A stretch of DNA of 64,000 bases from Kitasatospora sp. NBC_01287 (GTDB taxonomy: Bacteria > Actinomycetota > Actinomycetes > Streptomycetales > Streptomycetaceae), in contig NZ_JAPEPB010000001.1 of the NCBI RefSeq assembly GCF_026340565.1, positions 4,998,501-5,062,500 on the forward strand, written 5' to 3'. The translations under genes and the position numbers were made by a program. This document shows positions 1 to 8,438 of the stretch, one piece after another. Within the stretch, counting starts at the first letter, position 1. Each line of letters begins with the position of its first letter. The notes below the pieces were generated by a model. That model did not search any database and was not told where the DNA came from. It worked only from the letters and a program-made list of their open reading frames with translations.

Positions 1-48
1 CCGCCGCTCGGTCCGCCGCTCGGTCCGCCGCTCGGTCCGCCGCCCGCT
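1..48. repeat. 12-bp tandem repeat inside the sugar kinase gene
   Basis: The unit CCGCCGCTCGGT repeats about four times, the last copy degenerate. It is read on the minus strand as ADRA tetrapeptides, so copy-number change would keep the frame. The array may continue beyond the window edge. Confidence 0.85.
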
Positions 49-223
49 CGCCCAGCGCCTCGCGCACCGCGGCGGCGAGCGACCGGATCGAGGCCTCCGC
101 GCCCTCCGCCGTCGCGTTGCGCCCCGGGACCGCGCCGCGCCCGCACTCCCGGCCCGCCGCGTCCAGCAGCACGGCACGCGACCAACTGCCGCCGCCATCC
201 ACGCCCAGGAAGAGCCGGCTCAC
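1..223 (-). CDS. N-acetylglucosamine kinase, BadF/BadG family (N-terminal fragment)
   Basis: Only the first ~74 codons lie in the window; the gene runs off the left edge. The GTG start at 223 opens with a VDGGGSWSRAVLLD segment, the phosphate-1 loop of actin-fold sugar kinases of the BadF/BadG/BcrA/D family. The start overlaps the murQ stop as GTGA, so the two are translationally coupled. MurQ next to a kinase of this family is the usual arrangement for reusing wall-derived amino sugars: MurQ yields GlcNAc-6-P, and the kinase phosphorylates free GlcNAc. A run of ADRA repeats sits at codons ~59-74. Substrate is inferred from context. Confidence 0.75.
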   Translation of the reverse strand, partial: MSRLFLGVDGGGSWSRAVLLDAAGRECGRGAVPGRNATAEGAEASIRSLAAAVREALGERAADRAADRAADRAA

Positions 224-1206
224 CGCTCGGCCCCGGGCCGCAGCCCGCGCACCGCCGCCCACGGGTGCCCGTGGTTGGCGGCGAGCGCCGCCCTGGCCCG
301 CTCCGGTGAGCAGCCGCCGACCAGGACCACCAGGGCGGTCACGGTCTCCTGGCCGCACGCGTCGAGCGCCGCGCCGGCCTGCTCCCCGGTCACCCGGCAG
401 GCCGCCACCAGGGTGCGCACCGCCCGCTCGCGCAGCTTGGCGTTGCGGGCGGAGGCGCTGACCATCAAGTTGGACCAGGTCCGTCCGCTGCGCACCATCA
501 GCGCGGTGGAGAAGGCGTTGAGCGCGAGCTTCTGGGCGGTGCCCGCCTTCATCCGGGTCGAGCCGGTGACCACCTCGGGCCCGGTCTCCAGCAGCACGTG
601 CAGGTCCGCGAAGGCGGCCGCCGGGGCCTGCGGATGGCCGGAGAGCAGCGCGGTCGTCGCCCCCGCCGCGCGGGCCGCCCGCAGCGCGCCCAGCACGTAC
701 GGGGTGCCGCCGCTCGCGGTCACCCCGATCACCAGGTCGCCGGCGACCGGGGCGTCCCGTTCGGCCGGCTCCGGCGGCTCGTCCTCGGCCCCCTCCCGGG
801 CGACAGCGGCACTGGGTGGGCCGCCCGCCAGGTGGGCCACGAACGCCTCCTCGCCCACGCCGTAGGTGGGGCCCAGCTCGACGGCGTCGCCCAGGGCGAT
901 CCGCCCGCCGGTACCGGCGCCGTAGTAGTGCACCCGGCCGCCCGCGCGCAGCGTCCGCAGGCCGGCCTCGACCAGCTCGGCCAGCTGGGGGAGCGCGGCC
1001 CGGACGGCCCCGGGCACGGTCGCGTCCTGGTCGTTGATCAGCCGCAGGACCGCCGCGGTGTCCAACCGGTCCAGCTCCAGACTGGCCGGGTTGCGGCGCT
1101 CGGTGGGCGGGAGGGCGGCCGCGGGATCGTCGCCGCCCGGATCGCAGCTGTCCCGGTCCTCGAACGTGGTGCGGTCGGGTGACGCGTCGTCGACGTCCAG
1201 CGGCAC
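220..1206 (-). CDS. murQ: N-acetylmuramic acid 6-phosphate etherase MurQ
   Basis: 328 aa. MurQ cleaves the lactyl ether of MurNAc-6-P to give GlcNAc-6-P in cytoplasmic wall recycling. It is recognised by the SIS-fold segments TGGRIALGDAVELGPTYG (sugar-phosphate loop, ~res 99-116), GVTASGGTPYVLGAL (~161-175) and the long conserved block TGSTRMKAGTAQKLALNAFS followed by WSNLMVSA (~res 215-250). Length is slightly above the usual ~300 because of a non-conserved N-terminal extension of ~40 residues. The start is GTG with GAAGGAG about 8 nt upstream. It overlaps the downstream sugar kinase by 4 bp (GTGA). No clear DasR site is visible in the 78-bp upstream gap. Confidence 0.92.
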   Translation of the reverse strand: MPLDVDDASPDRTTFEDRDSCDPGGDDPAAALPPTERRNPASLELDRLDTAAVLRLINDQDATVPGAVRAALPQLAELVEAGLRTLRAGGRVHYYGAGTGGRIALGDAVELGPTYGVGEEAFVAHLAGGPPSAAVAREGAEDEPPEPAERDAPVAGDLVIGVTASGGTPYVLGALRAARAAGATTALLSGHPQAPAAAFADLHVLLETGPEVVTGSTRMKAGTAQKLALNAFSTALMVRSGRTWSNLMVSASARNAKLRERAVRTLVAACRVTGEQAGAALDACGQETVTALVVLVGGCSPERARAALAANHGHPWAAVRGLRPGAER

Positions 1207-1284
1207 GGGGAGGCTCCTTCACAGGCGCGGCGGGTCCGTCAGCAGTCTGTCAGCGCCCGCTCCCCACCGGTGCCTCCCGCGCGC

Positions 1285-2247
1285 TCACTCGCCGATGAGC
1301 AGCGAGACCGTTCCGGCGGGCAGCGGAAGCGGCCCCCCGTCGCGCGACAGCTGGTACTGGGCACCGTCACTGACGCCGGCGCAGCTGAGCGCGAACCGGC
1401 CGGCGTCCCCGGTCGCCGTGTCGGTCCGCCAGATGCCCGGGTGGATCTGCTGCCACTGCCCGTTGCCGTCGGCGGGGACGTTGTCCACGTTCAGCATCCG
1501 CGTGCCGGCCAGGCAGGGCGGGGCCAGTACGTCCACGGTGGTGCGGGCCGCGGCCGGGTCCTTGACCAGCAGCGCGATCGGCGCGGCGGGCAGGACGGGC
1601 GCCGGCCGGTCGGCCAGCAGCTGCAGGGTGGCGCCGGTCAGACCCTGCTCGCCGCTCAGGTTGCTGCGCAGCAGCAGGAGCCGCTGCCGGCCGTCCGGCT
1701 GACGACCGGTGGCCAGCAGGACGAACTGGTCGCCGATCGGTTCGTCGTCCAGCAGCCGCACCTCGTCGTGCGGGCCCCCGCCCTGCTGGTCCCAGTACGA
1801 GGTCAACTGCAGGGAGTAGTCCGGACTGTCGGCCGTCAGGCCGTAGACCCACCAGGGCAGAGTGCTGTCGGTCGGATTGCCGGCCGCTGGGGCGCTCGGG
1901 TTCGATGGCGGCCCGGCCGGGGCGGTCGGCGAGGACGTCGCGGTGGCCGGCGGCACCGCCCGGTCGGCCCGGTCGGCCCGGTCGGCCCGGTCGGCCCGGT
2001 CGGGGACCGAGACGGTCAGCGCCAGGGCCAGCGCGGCGGCGGCGCCGACCGCGACGCCCGCCAGCCGTACGGCCCGGCGCCGGCGGCGGGTCTGCGCGAT
2101 CCGGTCGCGCAGCCGGTGCTGGAACTCGGGCGACGGCAGCTCGATGGCGCCGGCCAGTGCGGCCAGTTCGTGCTCCAGGCGCTCCTCGGACCACTCGGAG
2201 GACCACTCGGGGAACGGCTCGGGGAACGGCTCGGGCGGGGTGCTCAT
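1285..2247 (-). CDS. Single-pass membrane protein coupled to a SigE-type sigma factor
   Basis: 320 aa. A cytoplasmic N-terminal part (~res 1-60, acidic then RRRRR) is followed by one membrane segment (~res 61-80, AGVAVGAAAALALALTV), a (DRA)n stretch and an extracytoplasmic C-terminal part of ~220 residues that I do not recognise. It starts 4 bp inside the sigma gene (ATGA), and this coupled sigma/membrane-protein order is typical of SigE-subfamily loci in Streptomyces. The topology suits an anti-sigma factor or sensor, but no ZAS zinc motif is visible. Function is inferred from position only. Confidence 0.75.
   Translation of the reverse strand: MSTPPEPFPEPFPEWSSEWSEERLEHELAALAGAIELPSPEFQHRLRDRIAQTRRRRRAVRLAGVAVGAAAALALALTVSVPDRADRADRADRADRAVPPATATSSPTAPAGPPSNPSAPAAGNPTDSTLPWWVYGLTADSPDYSLQLTSYWDQQGGGPHDEVRLLDDEPIGDQFVLLATGRQPDGRQRLLLLRSNLSGEQGLTGATLQLLADRPAPVLPAAPIALLVKDPAAARTTVDVLAPPCLAGTRMLNVDNVPADGNGQWQQIHPGIWRTDTATGDAGRFALSCAGVSDGAQYQLSRDGGPLPLPAGTVSLLIGE
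1961..2004. repeat. 9-bp tandem repeat coding for DRA tripeptides
   Basis: About five copies of GGTCGGCCC, read on the minus strand as DRADRADRA just outside the membrane segment of the sigma-associated protein. The unit is a multiple of three, so copy-number change would only alter linker length. Confidence 0.85.
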
Positions 2248-3023
2248 CGGGTGGCTCCCTGCATCGCGCGCAGCGGCGCTCCGCTGATCTTCGTGGTCGG
2301 CCGGCCGGGCAGCCGCGGTGGACTCGGCAGGCGCGGCGAGTGCGGCGCGCCGGGCGCGCTCAGCGGGTTCGCCGCGCTCGCCGCTGGCGGTTCGCTGGCG
2401 GTGCCCGCCGCCGCGGCACCGGCCGTGTCCGTGCTGTCCGTGGTGTCTGTGGTGTCCGTGATGTCTGTGGTGTCAGCGGTTTCCGTGGCACCCGCCGTGC
2501 CCGGCACACCCGTCAACCCCGAGGCGCCGGAGGGCTGGTGGCCCATCGCGGTGCGCAGCTGCGCGAGTCCACGCGAGCTGAGCCGCTTGATGTTGCCCAC
2601 CGAACAGCTGAGGGTCTGCGCCGCCTCCGCCTCGGTCAGTCCGACGTAGTGCCGCAGCACCACGGCGGACCGGGTCCGCGGTGCGAGCCCGGCCAGCGCC
2701 CGGCGCAGCAGGTCGCGGTCGTCCACGGCGGCCGAGGCCTCGTCCCGGCCGGTCTCCGGGAGTTGCAGCGTCAGGATCTCCTGCAGCCTGCGCCGACGCA
2801 CCGTGCTGATGTGCGTGTTGACGATCGCGGCCCGCACGTAGGCCTCCTCTCGGCCCTGGGAGCTGGCCTGGTCCCAGCGTCGGTAGCAGTTGGCGAGCGC
2901 GGTCTGCAGCAGGTCCTCGGCCAGGCCCCGGTCGTTCGTCAGCAGGTGGCACAGGCGCAGCAGGGAGGGGGAGCGGGCCAGCACGAACTCTTCGAACCGG
3001 GCTTCCCGTTCGCTGCGCCGCAC
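2244..3023 (-). CDS. ECF sigma factor, SigE-like subfamily
   Basis: About 259 aa from a GTG start at 3023 that has GAGGAG 5 nt upstream; an open frame extends further but without a ribosome site. Region 2 is seen as FEEFVLARSPSLLRLCHLLTNDRGLAEDLLQTALANCYRRW. Region 4 is seen as LAPRTRSAVVLRHYVGLTEAEAAQTLSCSVGNIKRLSSRG. This order matches the SigE-type ECF sigma family of streptomycetes. The C-terminus carries a low-complexity Ala/Thr/Asp tail (repeated TDTT/TDIT), unusual for the family. It forms a two-gene operon with the membrane protein at 1285-2247 and is divergent from the PhyH oxygenase across ~220 bp. Confidence 0.9.
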   Translation of the reverse strand: MRRSEREARFEEFVLARSPSLLRLCHLLTNDRGLAEDLLQTALANCYRRWDQASSQGREEAYVRAAIVNTHISTVRRRRLQEILTLQLPETGRDEASAAVDDRDLLRRALAGLAPRTRSAVVLRHYVGLTEAEAAQTLSCSVGNIKRLSSRGLAQLRTAMGHQPSGASGLTGVPGTAGATETADTTDITDTTDTTDSTDTAGAAAAGTASEPPAASAANPLSAPGAPHSPRLPSPPRLPGRPTTKISGAPLRAMQGATR

Positions 3024-3243
3024 GCCGTCTCCTCGAGTTCCGGTGCGGTGCCGTTCGCTGCCGCACCGTCCAAGAACGCGAGGCGTGTGCGGTGGGTTGT
3101 CTCCCGAGCCTGTGGCCCTTGTCACATCGCGCGGTGTCAACCCGCCCGAGCCGGGCCGCGTTTCGGACGGGAGCGAACCGGGCGCCACGGCCGGCGAACC
3201 ACCGACTGCCACAGCCATGTCGACTGCCACAGCTGGAGAGACC

Positions 3244-4137
3244 ATGACCACGAGCACCACGCGGACCGCACGTGCGATGACCACCGAGCAGCGCGCCCGC
3301 TTCGAGCGGGACGGCTACCTGGTGGTACCCGCCGCCCTCACCGACGACGAGGTCGAGCGCTACTCCCGCGCACTGGACCGGGTGTACGCCCAGGAGCGCG
3401 CGGCCGGCCGGGTGGGCGCCGACGGCTCGATGCACCGGCTCGGCGCGGTGGCCGCGCTGCCGGAGGCGGTGCACCTGACCGACCATCCCAGCACCTTCCC
3501 GCTGGTCTGGTCGGTGCTCGGCTGGAACGTGCACGTCTACCACTCGCACCTGGACGTGCATCCGCCGATCCGGGTCCCCAAGCCCTACCGCTTCGAGTGG
3601 CACCAGGACGGCGGGCGGCAGAACCGCGAGCTGGAGACCGAGCCGCGCCCGCGCCTGTCGGTCAAGGTCGCCTTCTGGCTCTCCGACGTCTCCGTGCCGG
3701 GCCGCGGCAACTTCAAGGTGGTGCCGGGCAGTCACCTGAGCAACCGGATCGACGGCCCGCCGCGCCGCGACATCCGCTGGCCCGAGCCGCCCGGTGCCGT
3801 GGAGGTCACCGCCGAGCCCGGCGACGCCGTCTTCTTCGACCGCCGGCTCTGGCACACCCGCACCGGCAACCACTCGGAGCTGACCCGCAAGGGCGTCTTC
3901 ATCGCCTACTCGCACCGCTGGTCGCACAACCGGGACGAGAACTCCGCGCTGCTCGCCTCCCCGGCGGCCGTGGCCTTCACCCCGGTCCAGCGCCAGCTGC
4001 TCGGCGCCCCGCTGGCCGCCCCCGGCCAGTCGGCGGGCGACCACCAGTGGGGCCACTACCCGGACACCACTCCGCTGCACGGCTACCTGGCCGCGCGCGG
4101 CCTGCTCGACCCGCACCACCCGCCGCTGCGGCCCTGA
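3244..4137 (+). CDS. PhyH-family Fe(II)/2-oxoglutarate dioxygenase
   Basis: 297 aa from ATG 3244 with GGAG 5 nt before it. The jelly-roll dioxygenase signature is visible: metal ligands HQD in RFEWHQDGGRQNREL (~res 120) and a distal LWHTRTGNHSELTRKG (~res 203-218) that supplies the third His and the 2-oxoglutarate Arg. The N-terminal ERDGYLVVPAALTDDEVERY motif is typical of phytanoyl-CoA dioxygenase-like proteins. Substrate cannot be deduced. The gene is monocistronic, divergent from the sigma operon, so the sigma factor could control it (inference). Confidence 0.88.
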   Translation: MTTSTTRTARAMTTEQRARFERDGYLVVPAALTDDEVERYSRALDRVYAQERAAGRVGADGSMHRLGAVAALPEAVHLTDHPSTFPLVWSVLGWNVHVYHSHLDVHPPIRVPKPYRFEWHQDGGRQNRELETEPRPRLSVKVAFWLSDVSVPGRGNFKVVPGSHLSNRIDGPPRRDIRWPEPPGAVEVTAEPGDAVFFDRRLWHTRTGNHSELTRKGVFIAYSHRWSHNRDENSALLASPAAVAFTPVQRQLLGAPLAAPGQSAGDHQWGHYPDTTPLHGYLAARGLLDPHHPPLRP

Positions 4138-4224
4138 CGGCGGCTCCCCGGCGGACGGCCCCGGCCGCGCGGGAGCGTGACGCCGCTCGCTCGGCTCGGA
4201 TCCCCCAGATCGGATCGGACTCCC

Positions 4225-4247
4225 ATCTAGGTTGCATTCCTATCTAG
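4225..4247 (+). promoter_or_regulatory. ATCTAG direct repeat upstream of padR
   Basis: Two ATCTAG hexamers (4225-4230 and 4242-4247) are spaced 17 bp apart start-to-start in an A/T-richer stretch 20-42 bp before the padR start. Such short-spaced CTAG motifs could be the promoter or autoregulatory operator. Assignment is inference. Confidence 0.4.
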
Positions 4248-4266
4248 CTGGTGATGGAATACACCC

Positions 4267-4614
4267 ATGGCCACAGACCGCAGATCCAGCTGGCTCAAGG
4301 GCGTTCTCGACCTGCTCGTGCTCGCCTGCCTGACCGAGGGCGAGAGCTACGGGTACGAGATCTCCAAGGCCCTGGCCGGAGCCGGGCTCGGTGAGATCAA
4401 GGGCGGCACCCTCTATCCGGTGCTCAACAGGCTTGAGGAAGCCGGCCTGGCGGTCGGCGAGTTCAGAGCCGCCGAGCGCGGACCGGGGCGCCGCTACTAC
4501 CAGCTCACCGATCAGGGCCGCCAGGAGCTCGCCGAACAGGGTGCCTCCTGGCGGGAGTTCCACACGGCGGTGAAGTCGATGCTGAGCAACACGCAACCAG
4601 GGGGAGCACCATGA
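4267..4614 (+). CDS. PadR-family transcriptional regulator
   Basis: 115 aa winged-helix repressor. The sequence LKGVLDLLVLACLTEGESYGYEISKAL, then GTLYPVLNRLEEAGLAVGEFR and GRRYYQLTDQGRQEL, is the classic PadR layout (three helices, wing, C-terminal dimer helix). It overlaps the next gene by 4 bp (ATGA); PadR plus an HAAS-domain membrane protein is a standard actinobacterial and firmicute pair. It presumably represses its own operon through the ATCTAG repeats upstream (inference). Confidence 0.93.
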   Translation: MATDRRSSWLKGVLDLLVLACLTEGESYGYEISKALAGAGLGEIKGGTLYPVLNRLEEAGLAVGEFRAAERGPGRRYYQLTDQGRQELAEQGASWREFHTAVKSMLSNTQPGGAP

Positions 4615-5408
4615 CGAGCAGCAGCACGGAGTCCGACAGCGGCGCCACCAGCGTCCCGGGCGAGGCGGGCGCGGCCTACCTCGCGGACCTGGCCGGGCGG
4701 CTGCGCGCCGCCGGCCTGCCGGACGCCGAGGTCACCGCCACCGTCGCCGACCTCGGCGGCTATCTCGCCGAGAGCGGATCCCCCGACCCGTACGAGGAGT
4801 TCGGCGCGCCGCAGGAGTTCGCCGCGCGCCTGACCTCGGGCCGGGTCGACGAGCGGCCCGAGGCGGGGGCGGAGACCTGGAAGTGGGCCGCCGACATCTA
4901 CACCGACCGCAAGTACCTCAACCACTACGGCGACCAGGGCTGGGAGGTGGAGGGGCTCGACCGCCTCGGCCGCTTCGTCTGCCGTCGCTCACCGGACGCC
5001 GCCATGCGCTGGGAGTACCGCCGGGAGACCGCGGTGAGCCTGCGCGACCGCCCGTCCATCGTGGCCGGGCTCGTCCCGGAGGGCTGGGAGCCCTGCGGCC
5101 AGTGGCTCTACTTCCTGTACTTCAAGCGCCCGAAGGCGGCCACCGCCGGCCCCGCGGCCCGGCTCGACGACCTGCCGGCCACGCCGGACCAGCGCCTCTT
5201 CCTCGGCCGCACCTACCGGGGCAAGCTCAAGCAGTTCCTGGTCTCCGGCCTGGTCTCCGCCCTCGTCGTCGGGCTGGCCGTCCACTTCGGCGGCGCCCGC
5301 CTGGGCCTGCCCATGCTGATCGGCGCGTGCGTCGCGGCCCCGGTCGGCTTCGCCATCGCCTGGCGCCGCCTCAAGCGCGAGGGCCTCGCGGGCACCGGGG
5401 ACGCCTGA
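4611..5408 (+). CDS. HAAS-domain membrane protein paired with PadR
   Basis: 265 aa. Residues ~20-75 (YLADLAGRLRAAGLPDAEVTATVADLGGYLAE ... EEFGAPQEFAARL) resemble the HAAS signalling domain found beside PadR regulators. A soluble middle part follows, with aromatic-rich YLNHYGDQGWEVEGLDRLGRFVCRR. Two C-terminal membrane helices (~res 205-225 and 232-248) precede a basic tail. Its role is unknown; family context suggests signalling to, or an effector controlled by, the PadR repressor with which it is translationally coupled. Confidence 0.78.
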   Translation: MTSSSTESDSGATSVPGEAGAAYLADLAGRLRAAGLPDAEVTATVADLGGYLAESGSPDPYEEFGAPQEFAARLTSGRVDERPEAGAETWKWAADIYTDRKYLNHYGDQGWEVEGLDRLGRFVCRRSPDAAMRWEYRRETAVSLRDRPSIVAGLVPEGWEPCGQWLYFLYFKRPKAATAGPAARLDDLPATPDQRLFLGRTYRGKLKQFLVSGLVSALVVGLAVHFGGARLGLPMLIGACVAAPVGFAIAWRRLKREGLAGTGDA

Positions 5409-5515
5409 CCGCCGCCCGCGCTTGCCGCCCTTGCGCACCCGCCGCTCTTGCACCCGCCACCGCCCGCCGCCCTTGCGCCCGCGGCACTCCCGCGCCGCGG
5501 GCACTCCTGGCCGGG

Positions 5516-6154
5516 CTACCGCTCGTCGGCCTGGCGCCTCGGCGTGAGAAGCCCGTCGAGCACACGGCGGACCTTCTCCGGGGTGTCCTCGTCGCCGAGC
5601 CGCAGGGCGGTGTTCGCGGCGACGAGGACCGCGTCGAGCTGGAAGGCGGCGAGTTCGGGATCGAGATCGGGAGCCTCGCCGGCGGCGAGGGCCTGCTCGA
5701 ACTCGCCGGTGAGCAGGGCGAGCCAGTGCCGGCGGTGGCGGATCAGCTCGTCACGGACCGGGCCCGGCCGGCTGTCGAAGTCGGCGAGGCCGGCGGCCCA
5801 GAAGCAGCCGCCCGCGAAGAGCGGCGCCCGGACATAGGCGAGCCAGTACTCCGTCAGCGCCCGCAGCCTGGCGCCACCGCTCGGGGCGTTCGAGGCGGGG
5901 CTGACGACCGCGTCGAGGAAGACCTCGCGGGCCGTGGCGGCGACGGCCAACTGCAGGTTCTCCTTGGACCCGAAGAGGGTGGCGATGCCGCTCTTGCTGA
6001 GTCCGAGGTCGGCTGCCAGACGGCCGATGCTCAGACCGGTGAGCCCTTCGAGCGAGGCCACATCGACCGCGTGCCGAGAGATCGCCGCCCTGGCCCGCGC
6101 GCCGCGCAGGAGGCGTTGGTCGGTGGCTTCCTGGGGCGGGTCCGGCTCGCTCAT
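5516..6154 (-). CDS. TetR-family repressor
   Basis: 212 aa from ATG 6154, which has GGAG just upstream. The N-terminal helix-turn-helix is seen in LTGLSIGRLAADLGLSKSGIATLFGSKENLQLAVAATAREVF (~res 38-80). The C-terminal ligand domain (WLAYVRAPLFAGGCFWAAGLADFDSRPGPVRDEL) is of the TetR_C type common in actinobacteria. It is divergent from the SGNH hydrolase, with an inverted repeat in the 55-bp gap that is a probable operator for both. Confidence 0.92.
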   Translation of the reverse strand: MSEPDPPQEATDQRLLRGARARAAISRHAVDVASLEGLTGLSIGRLAADLGLSKSGIATLFGSKENLQLAVAATAREVFLDAVVSPASNAPSGGARLRALTEYWLAYVRAPLFAGGCFWAAGLADFDSRPGPVRDELIRHRRHWLALLTGEFEQALAAGEAPDLDPELAAFQLDAVLVAANTALRLGDEDTPEKVRRVLDGLLTPRRQADER

Positions 6155-6186
6155 GGCTCCATCCTGCCACGTCTTGCCAGGCACAC

Positions 6187-6202
6187 ACGAACGGTCGTAC
6201 GT
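6187..6202. promoter_or_regulatory. TetR-type operator between tetR and the SGNH hydrolase
   Basis: Imperfect palindrome ACGAACG-GT-CGTACGT (6 of 7 arm positions pair). It ends 7 bp before the hydrolase start and lies 33 bp before the tetR start, a typical site for dual repression. Confidence 0.6.
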
Positions 6203-6209
6203 TTACTTC

Positions 6210-6893
6210 ATGCTCATCGAAGCGAGCTCCCGCACCGAGGAGACCGATCCTTTCTGCCTGCCATCGCCCCGTGCCGCCGAACTCCTCGCCCGCGCCCCCT
6301 GGCGGCGCTTCGCCGGCATCGGCGACAGCCTCTCCGCGGGAACGGGCGGCCCCAGCCCTGGTTACGCCAGCCTGGGCTGGCCCGACCGGGTCGCCGACGT
6401 GCTGCGCCGCGTCCACCCCGATCTGGCCTACCTGAACCTCGCCGAGGTGGGTGCGACCACCGCCGGAGCCCTGGCGACACAGTTCGACCGGATCGCCGAA
6501 TTCGCCCCCGACCTGCTCCATCTGCCCTGTGGTGCGAACGACTTGTTCCACGCGCGGCCTGACTTCACCGTCATCGAAGGGAAGTTGCGGCAGCTGTTCG
6601 CACTCGCCGCCGGTACCGGAGCGCAGTTGACCACGTTCACGCTCGGGCGGGCCTTCGTCGTCCCGGGGTTCCCCGACTGGCCGGACCGGGTCCGCACCGT
6701 CAACGCCATCACCCGCGAGGTGGCCCGCGACCACGGTGCCCTCGTCATCGACATGGCGGACCACCCGGTCAACGACCGGCCGGACCTGCTCAGCGCGGAC
6801 GGCATCCACTTCTCCGCATCGGGCCAGGCGGTGCTGGCCGCCGAGGTGGTCAGGTCACTCGCGGGCCTGCTCGACACCACCACGCCCGAGTAG
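6210..6893 (+). CDS. SGNH/GDSL-type esterase
   Basis: 227 aa, cytoplasmic (no signal peptide). Block I is FAGIGDSLSAGTG with the nucleophile Ser in GDS (~res 35-47). Block III is LHLPCGANDLF with the GxND motif. Block V is LLSADGIHFSASGQAVLA with the D-x-x-H pair. Acyl substrate is unknown. The start has no clear ribosome site and follows closely on the operator-like palindrome, so a leaderless or very short-leader mRNA is possible. The divergent TetR regulator probably controls it. Confidence 0.88.
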   Translation: MLIEASSRTEETDPFCLPSPRAAELLARAPWRRFAGIGDSLSAGTGGPSPGYASLGWPDRVADVLRRVHPDLAYLNLAEVGATTAGALATQFDRIAEFAPDLLHLPCGANDLFHARPDFTVIEGKLRQLFALAAGTGAQLTTFTLGRAFVVPGFPDWPDRVRTVNAITREVARDHGALVIDMADHPVNDRPDLLSADGIHFSASGQAVLAAEVVRSLAGLLDTTTPE

Positions 6894-7109
6894 GCCGCGG
6901 GCGCGGGGAGCGGCGGCGGCCCGAGGTCAACCTCCCGACCCTGCGCCGAACGGGACCTGAAAGCCACTCAGGACCGGCTTCCCCTGCTCCCTGCCCCCGC
7001 CCCCGCCCCCCGCCCTCTGCTCCCTGCGCGGCGCGCCCTGCAGCGCTTCGAACCTGATCCGGCCGCCCCGCACGAGCACCGAGCCGCACTCACGGCCCAC
7101 GGGGCGCGG

Positions 7110-8315
7110 TCAGGCCGCGGTCGCCTCCACCCCCGCACGGCTTCGGGTCTCCTGCCGCACGACACGCCGGCGCCGGGACGGGATGCCCACGGTCGGGTGG
7201 GCGACGCCCCAGGCCGCGCCCTTGCAGATCAGTTCCTTGTAGAGGGCGGCCACGCGGCCCGTGAGGGCGCGGTCCACCGCTCGGTCGTCGGCGGTGACGA
7301 ACTGGATCAGGCCCTCCTTGCGGCCGAGGGAGATGCACTGCTGGAAGTAGCGGATGGTGACGCTGGGGACCTTGGTGCCCGTGAGGCGGGCGGCGATCGC
7401 GTCGGCGGCCTGCCAGGCCATGGGAACGCCCGAGGCGCAGGACATGCGGAGGGGCTTTCCGCCCGGGCCGATCGCCATCGCCGCGTCGCCCACGGCGTAC
7501 ACGTCCGGGTGGGAGACCGAGCGCATCGTGGAGTCGACCACGATCTGGCCGTGGTCGGTGAGCTCCATGGCGGTCGCACGGGCGATCGGGTGGACGGCGA
7601 AGCCCGCGGTCCAGACGGTGACCTCGGCGGGGATGGTCGTGCCGTCGGCCGCCGTCACGTCGTCCACCGCCACGGCGCTGACCTCCGTGTGTTCGTGGAC
7701 CTTGACGCCGAGCTCGTCCACCACCTTCCGCAGGTGGGCGCGACCCTTCTCCGAGAGCCAGTCACCGAGAGCGCCGCGAGCCGCCAGGGCGACATCGAGG
7801 TCCGGGCGCGCCTCGGCGATCTCGGTCGCGGCCTCCAGGCCGGTCAGGCCGCCGCCGACCACGACCACGGGCCGACCGGCGTCCAAGGTGGCCAGGCGCT
7901 CGCGCAGGCGGAGGGCTCCGCGGCGGCTGGAGACCTCGTGGACGTGTTCGGCGTTGCCGGGTACGCCCTCGTCGTTCCAGCCGCTGCCGAGGGCGTAGAG
8001 CACCGTGTCGTACTGCAGTTCCTCCCGCGCGGGGCCGTCCACGGCGGTGAGCGTCACCGTCTTGCGGTCCACGTCCACGGTGGTGACCTTCGCGAGCTTC
8101 AGTTCCACGCCCGTGCCCGCGAACATCTCGCTGAACGGCCGGGGCGCGAGGTCCTGGCCGGCCGCGAGTTGGTGCAGCCGGACACGCTCGACGAAGTCGG
8201 GCTCGGGGTTGACGAGGGTGATGGCGACGTCCTCGCGGTGCAGCCGCTTGGCGAGGCGGCCGGCGGCGACGGCTCCGGTGTATCCGGCTCCGAGGACGAC
8301 GATGCGGTGCTGCAT
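7110..8315 (-). CDS. NDH-2-like NAD(P)/FAD-dependent oxidoreductase
   Basis: 401 aa. Two dinucleotide-binding motifs are visible: VVLGAGYTGAVAAGRLAK at the N-terminus (FAD) and VVVVGGGLTGLEAATEIAE at ~res 150 (NAD(P)H). The DVYAVGDAAMAIG flavin motif follows at ~res 280. The layout is that of type II NADH dehydrogenase/pyridine nucleotide-disulfide oxidoreductases. It lies 124 bp downstream of an ECF41 sigma factor on the same strand; oxidoreductases are among the known conserved partners of ECF41 factors, so it is a likely target. A perfect Crp-like site lies in the gap upstream. Confidence 0.9.
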   Translation of the reverse strand: MQHRIVVLGAGYTGAVAAGRLAKRLHREDVAITLVNPEPDFVERVRLHQLAAGQDLAPRPFSEMFAGTGVELKLAKVTTVDVDRKTVTLTAVDGPAREELQYDTVLYALGSGWNDEGVPGNAEHVHEVSSRRGALRLRERLATLDAGRPVVVVGGGLTGLEAATEIAEARPDLDVALAARGALGDWLSEKGRAHLRKVVDELGVKVHEHTEVSAVAVDDVTAADGTTIPAEVTVWTAGFAVHPIARATAMELTDHGQIVVDSTMRSVSHPDVYAVGDAAMAIGPGGKPLRMSCASGVPMAWQAADAIAARLTGTKVPSVTIRYFQQCISLGRKEGLIQFVTADDRAVDRALTGRVAALYKELICKGAAWGVAHPTVGIPSRRRRVVRQETRSRAGVEATAA

Positions 8316-8406
8316 GAGCCTGCTCCTGTCTGCGCGGGTCCGCCGTTGTCTTGCGCGGTTTCGCCCCTTGAACCGGGCAGCCCGGCGTTTCCTGACAGGA
8401 TCGGGA

Positions 8407-8422
8407 TGTGAAGCACGTCACA
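8407..8422. promoter_or_regulatory. Perfect Crp-type palindrome upstream of the oxidoreductase
   Basis: TGTGA-AGCACG-TCACA, a perfect 5-6-5 palindrome that also fits the GTG(N6)GNCAC consensus I recall for Streptomyces Crp. It lies ~92 bp before the oxidoreductase start and just downstream of the ECF41 stop codon. The crp gene itself is in this window at 38,860-39,534. Confidence 0.65.
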
Positions 8423-8438
8423 GCGTGCGCGTGTCGGA

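Noticed and set aside
1905..4247. 780-codon plus-strand frame opposite the sigma operon and across the PhyH gene
   Set aside because: Arg/Ala/Gly low-complexity product, no domain, and it covers three real genes.
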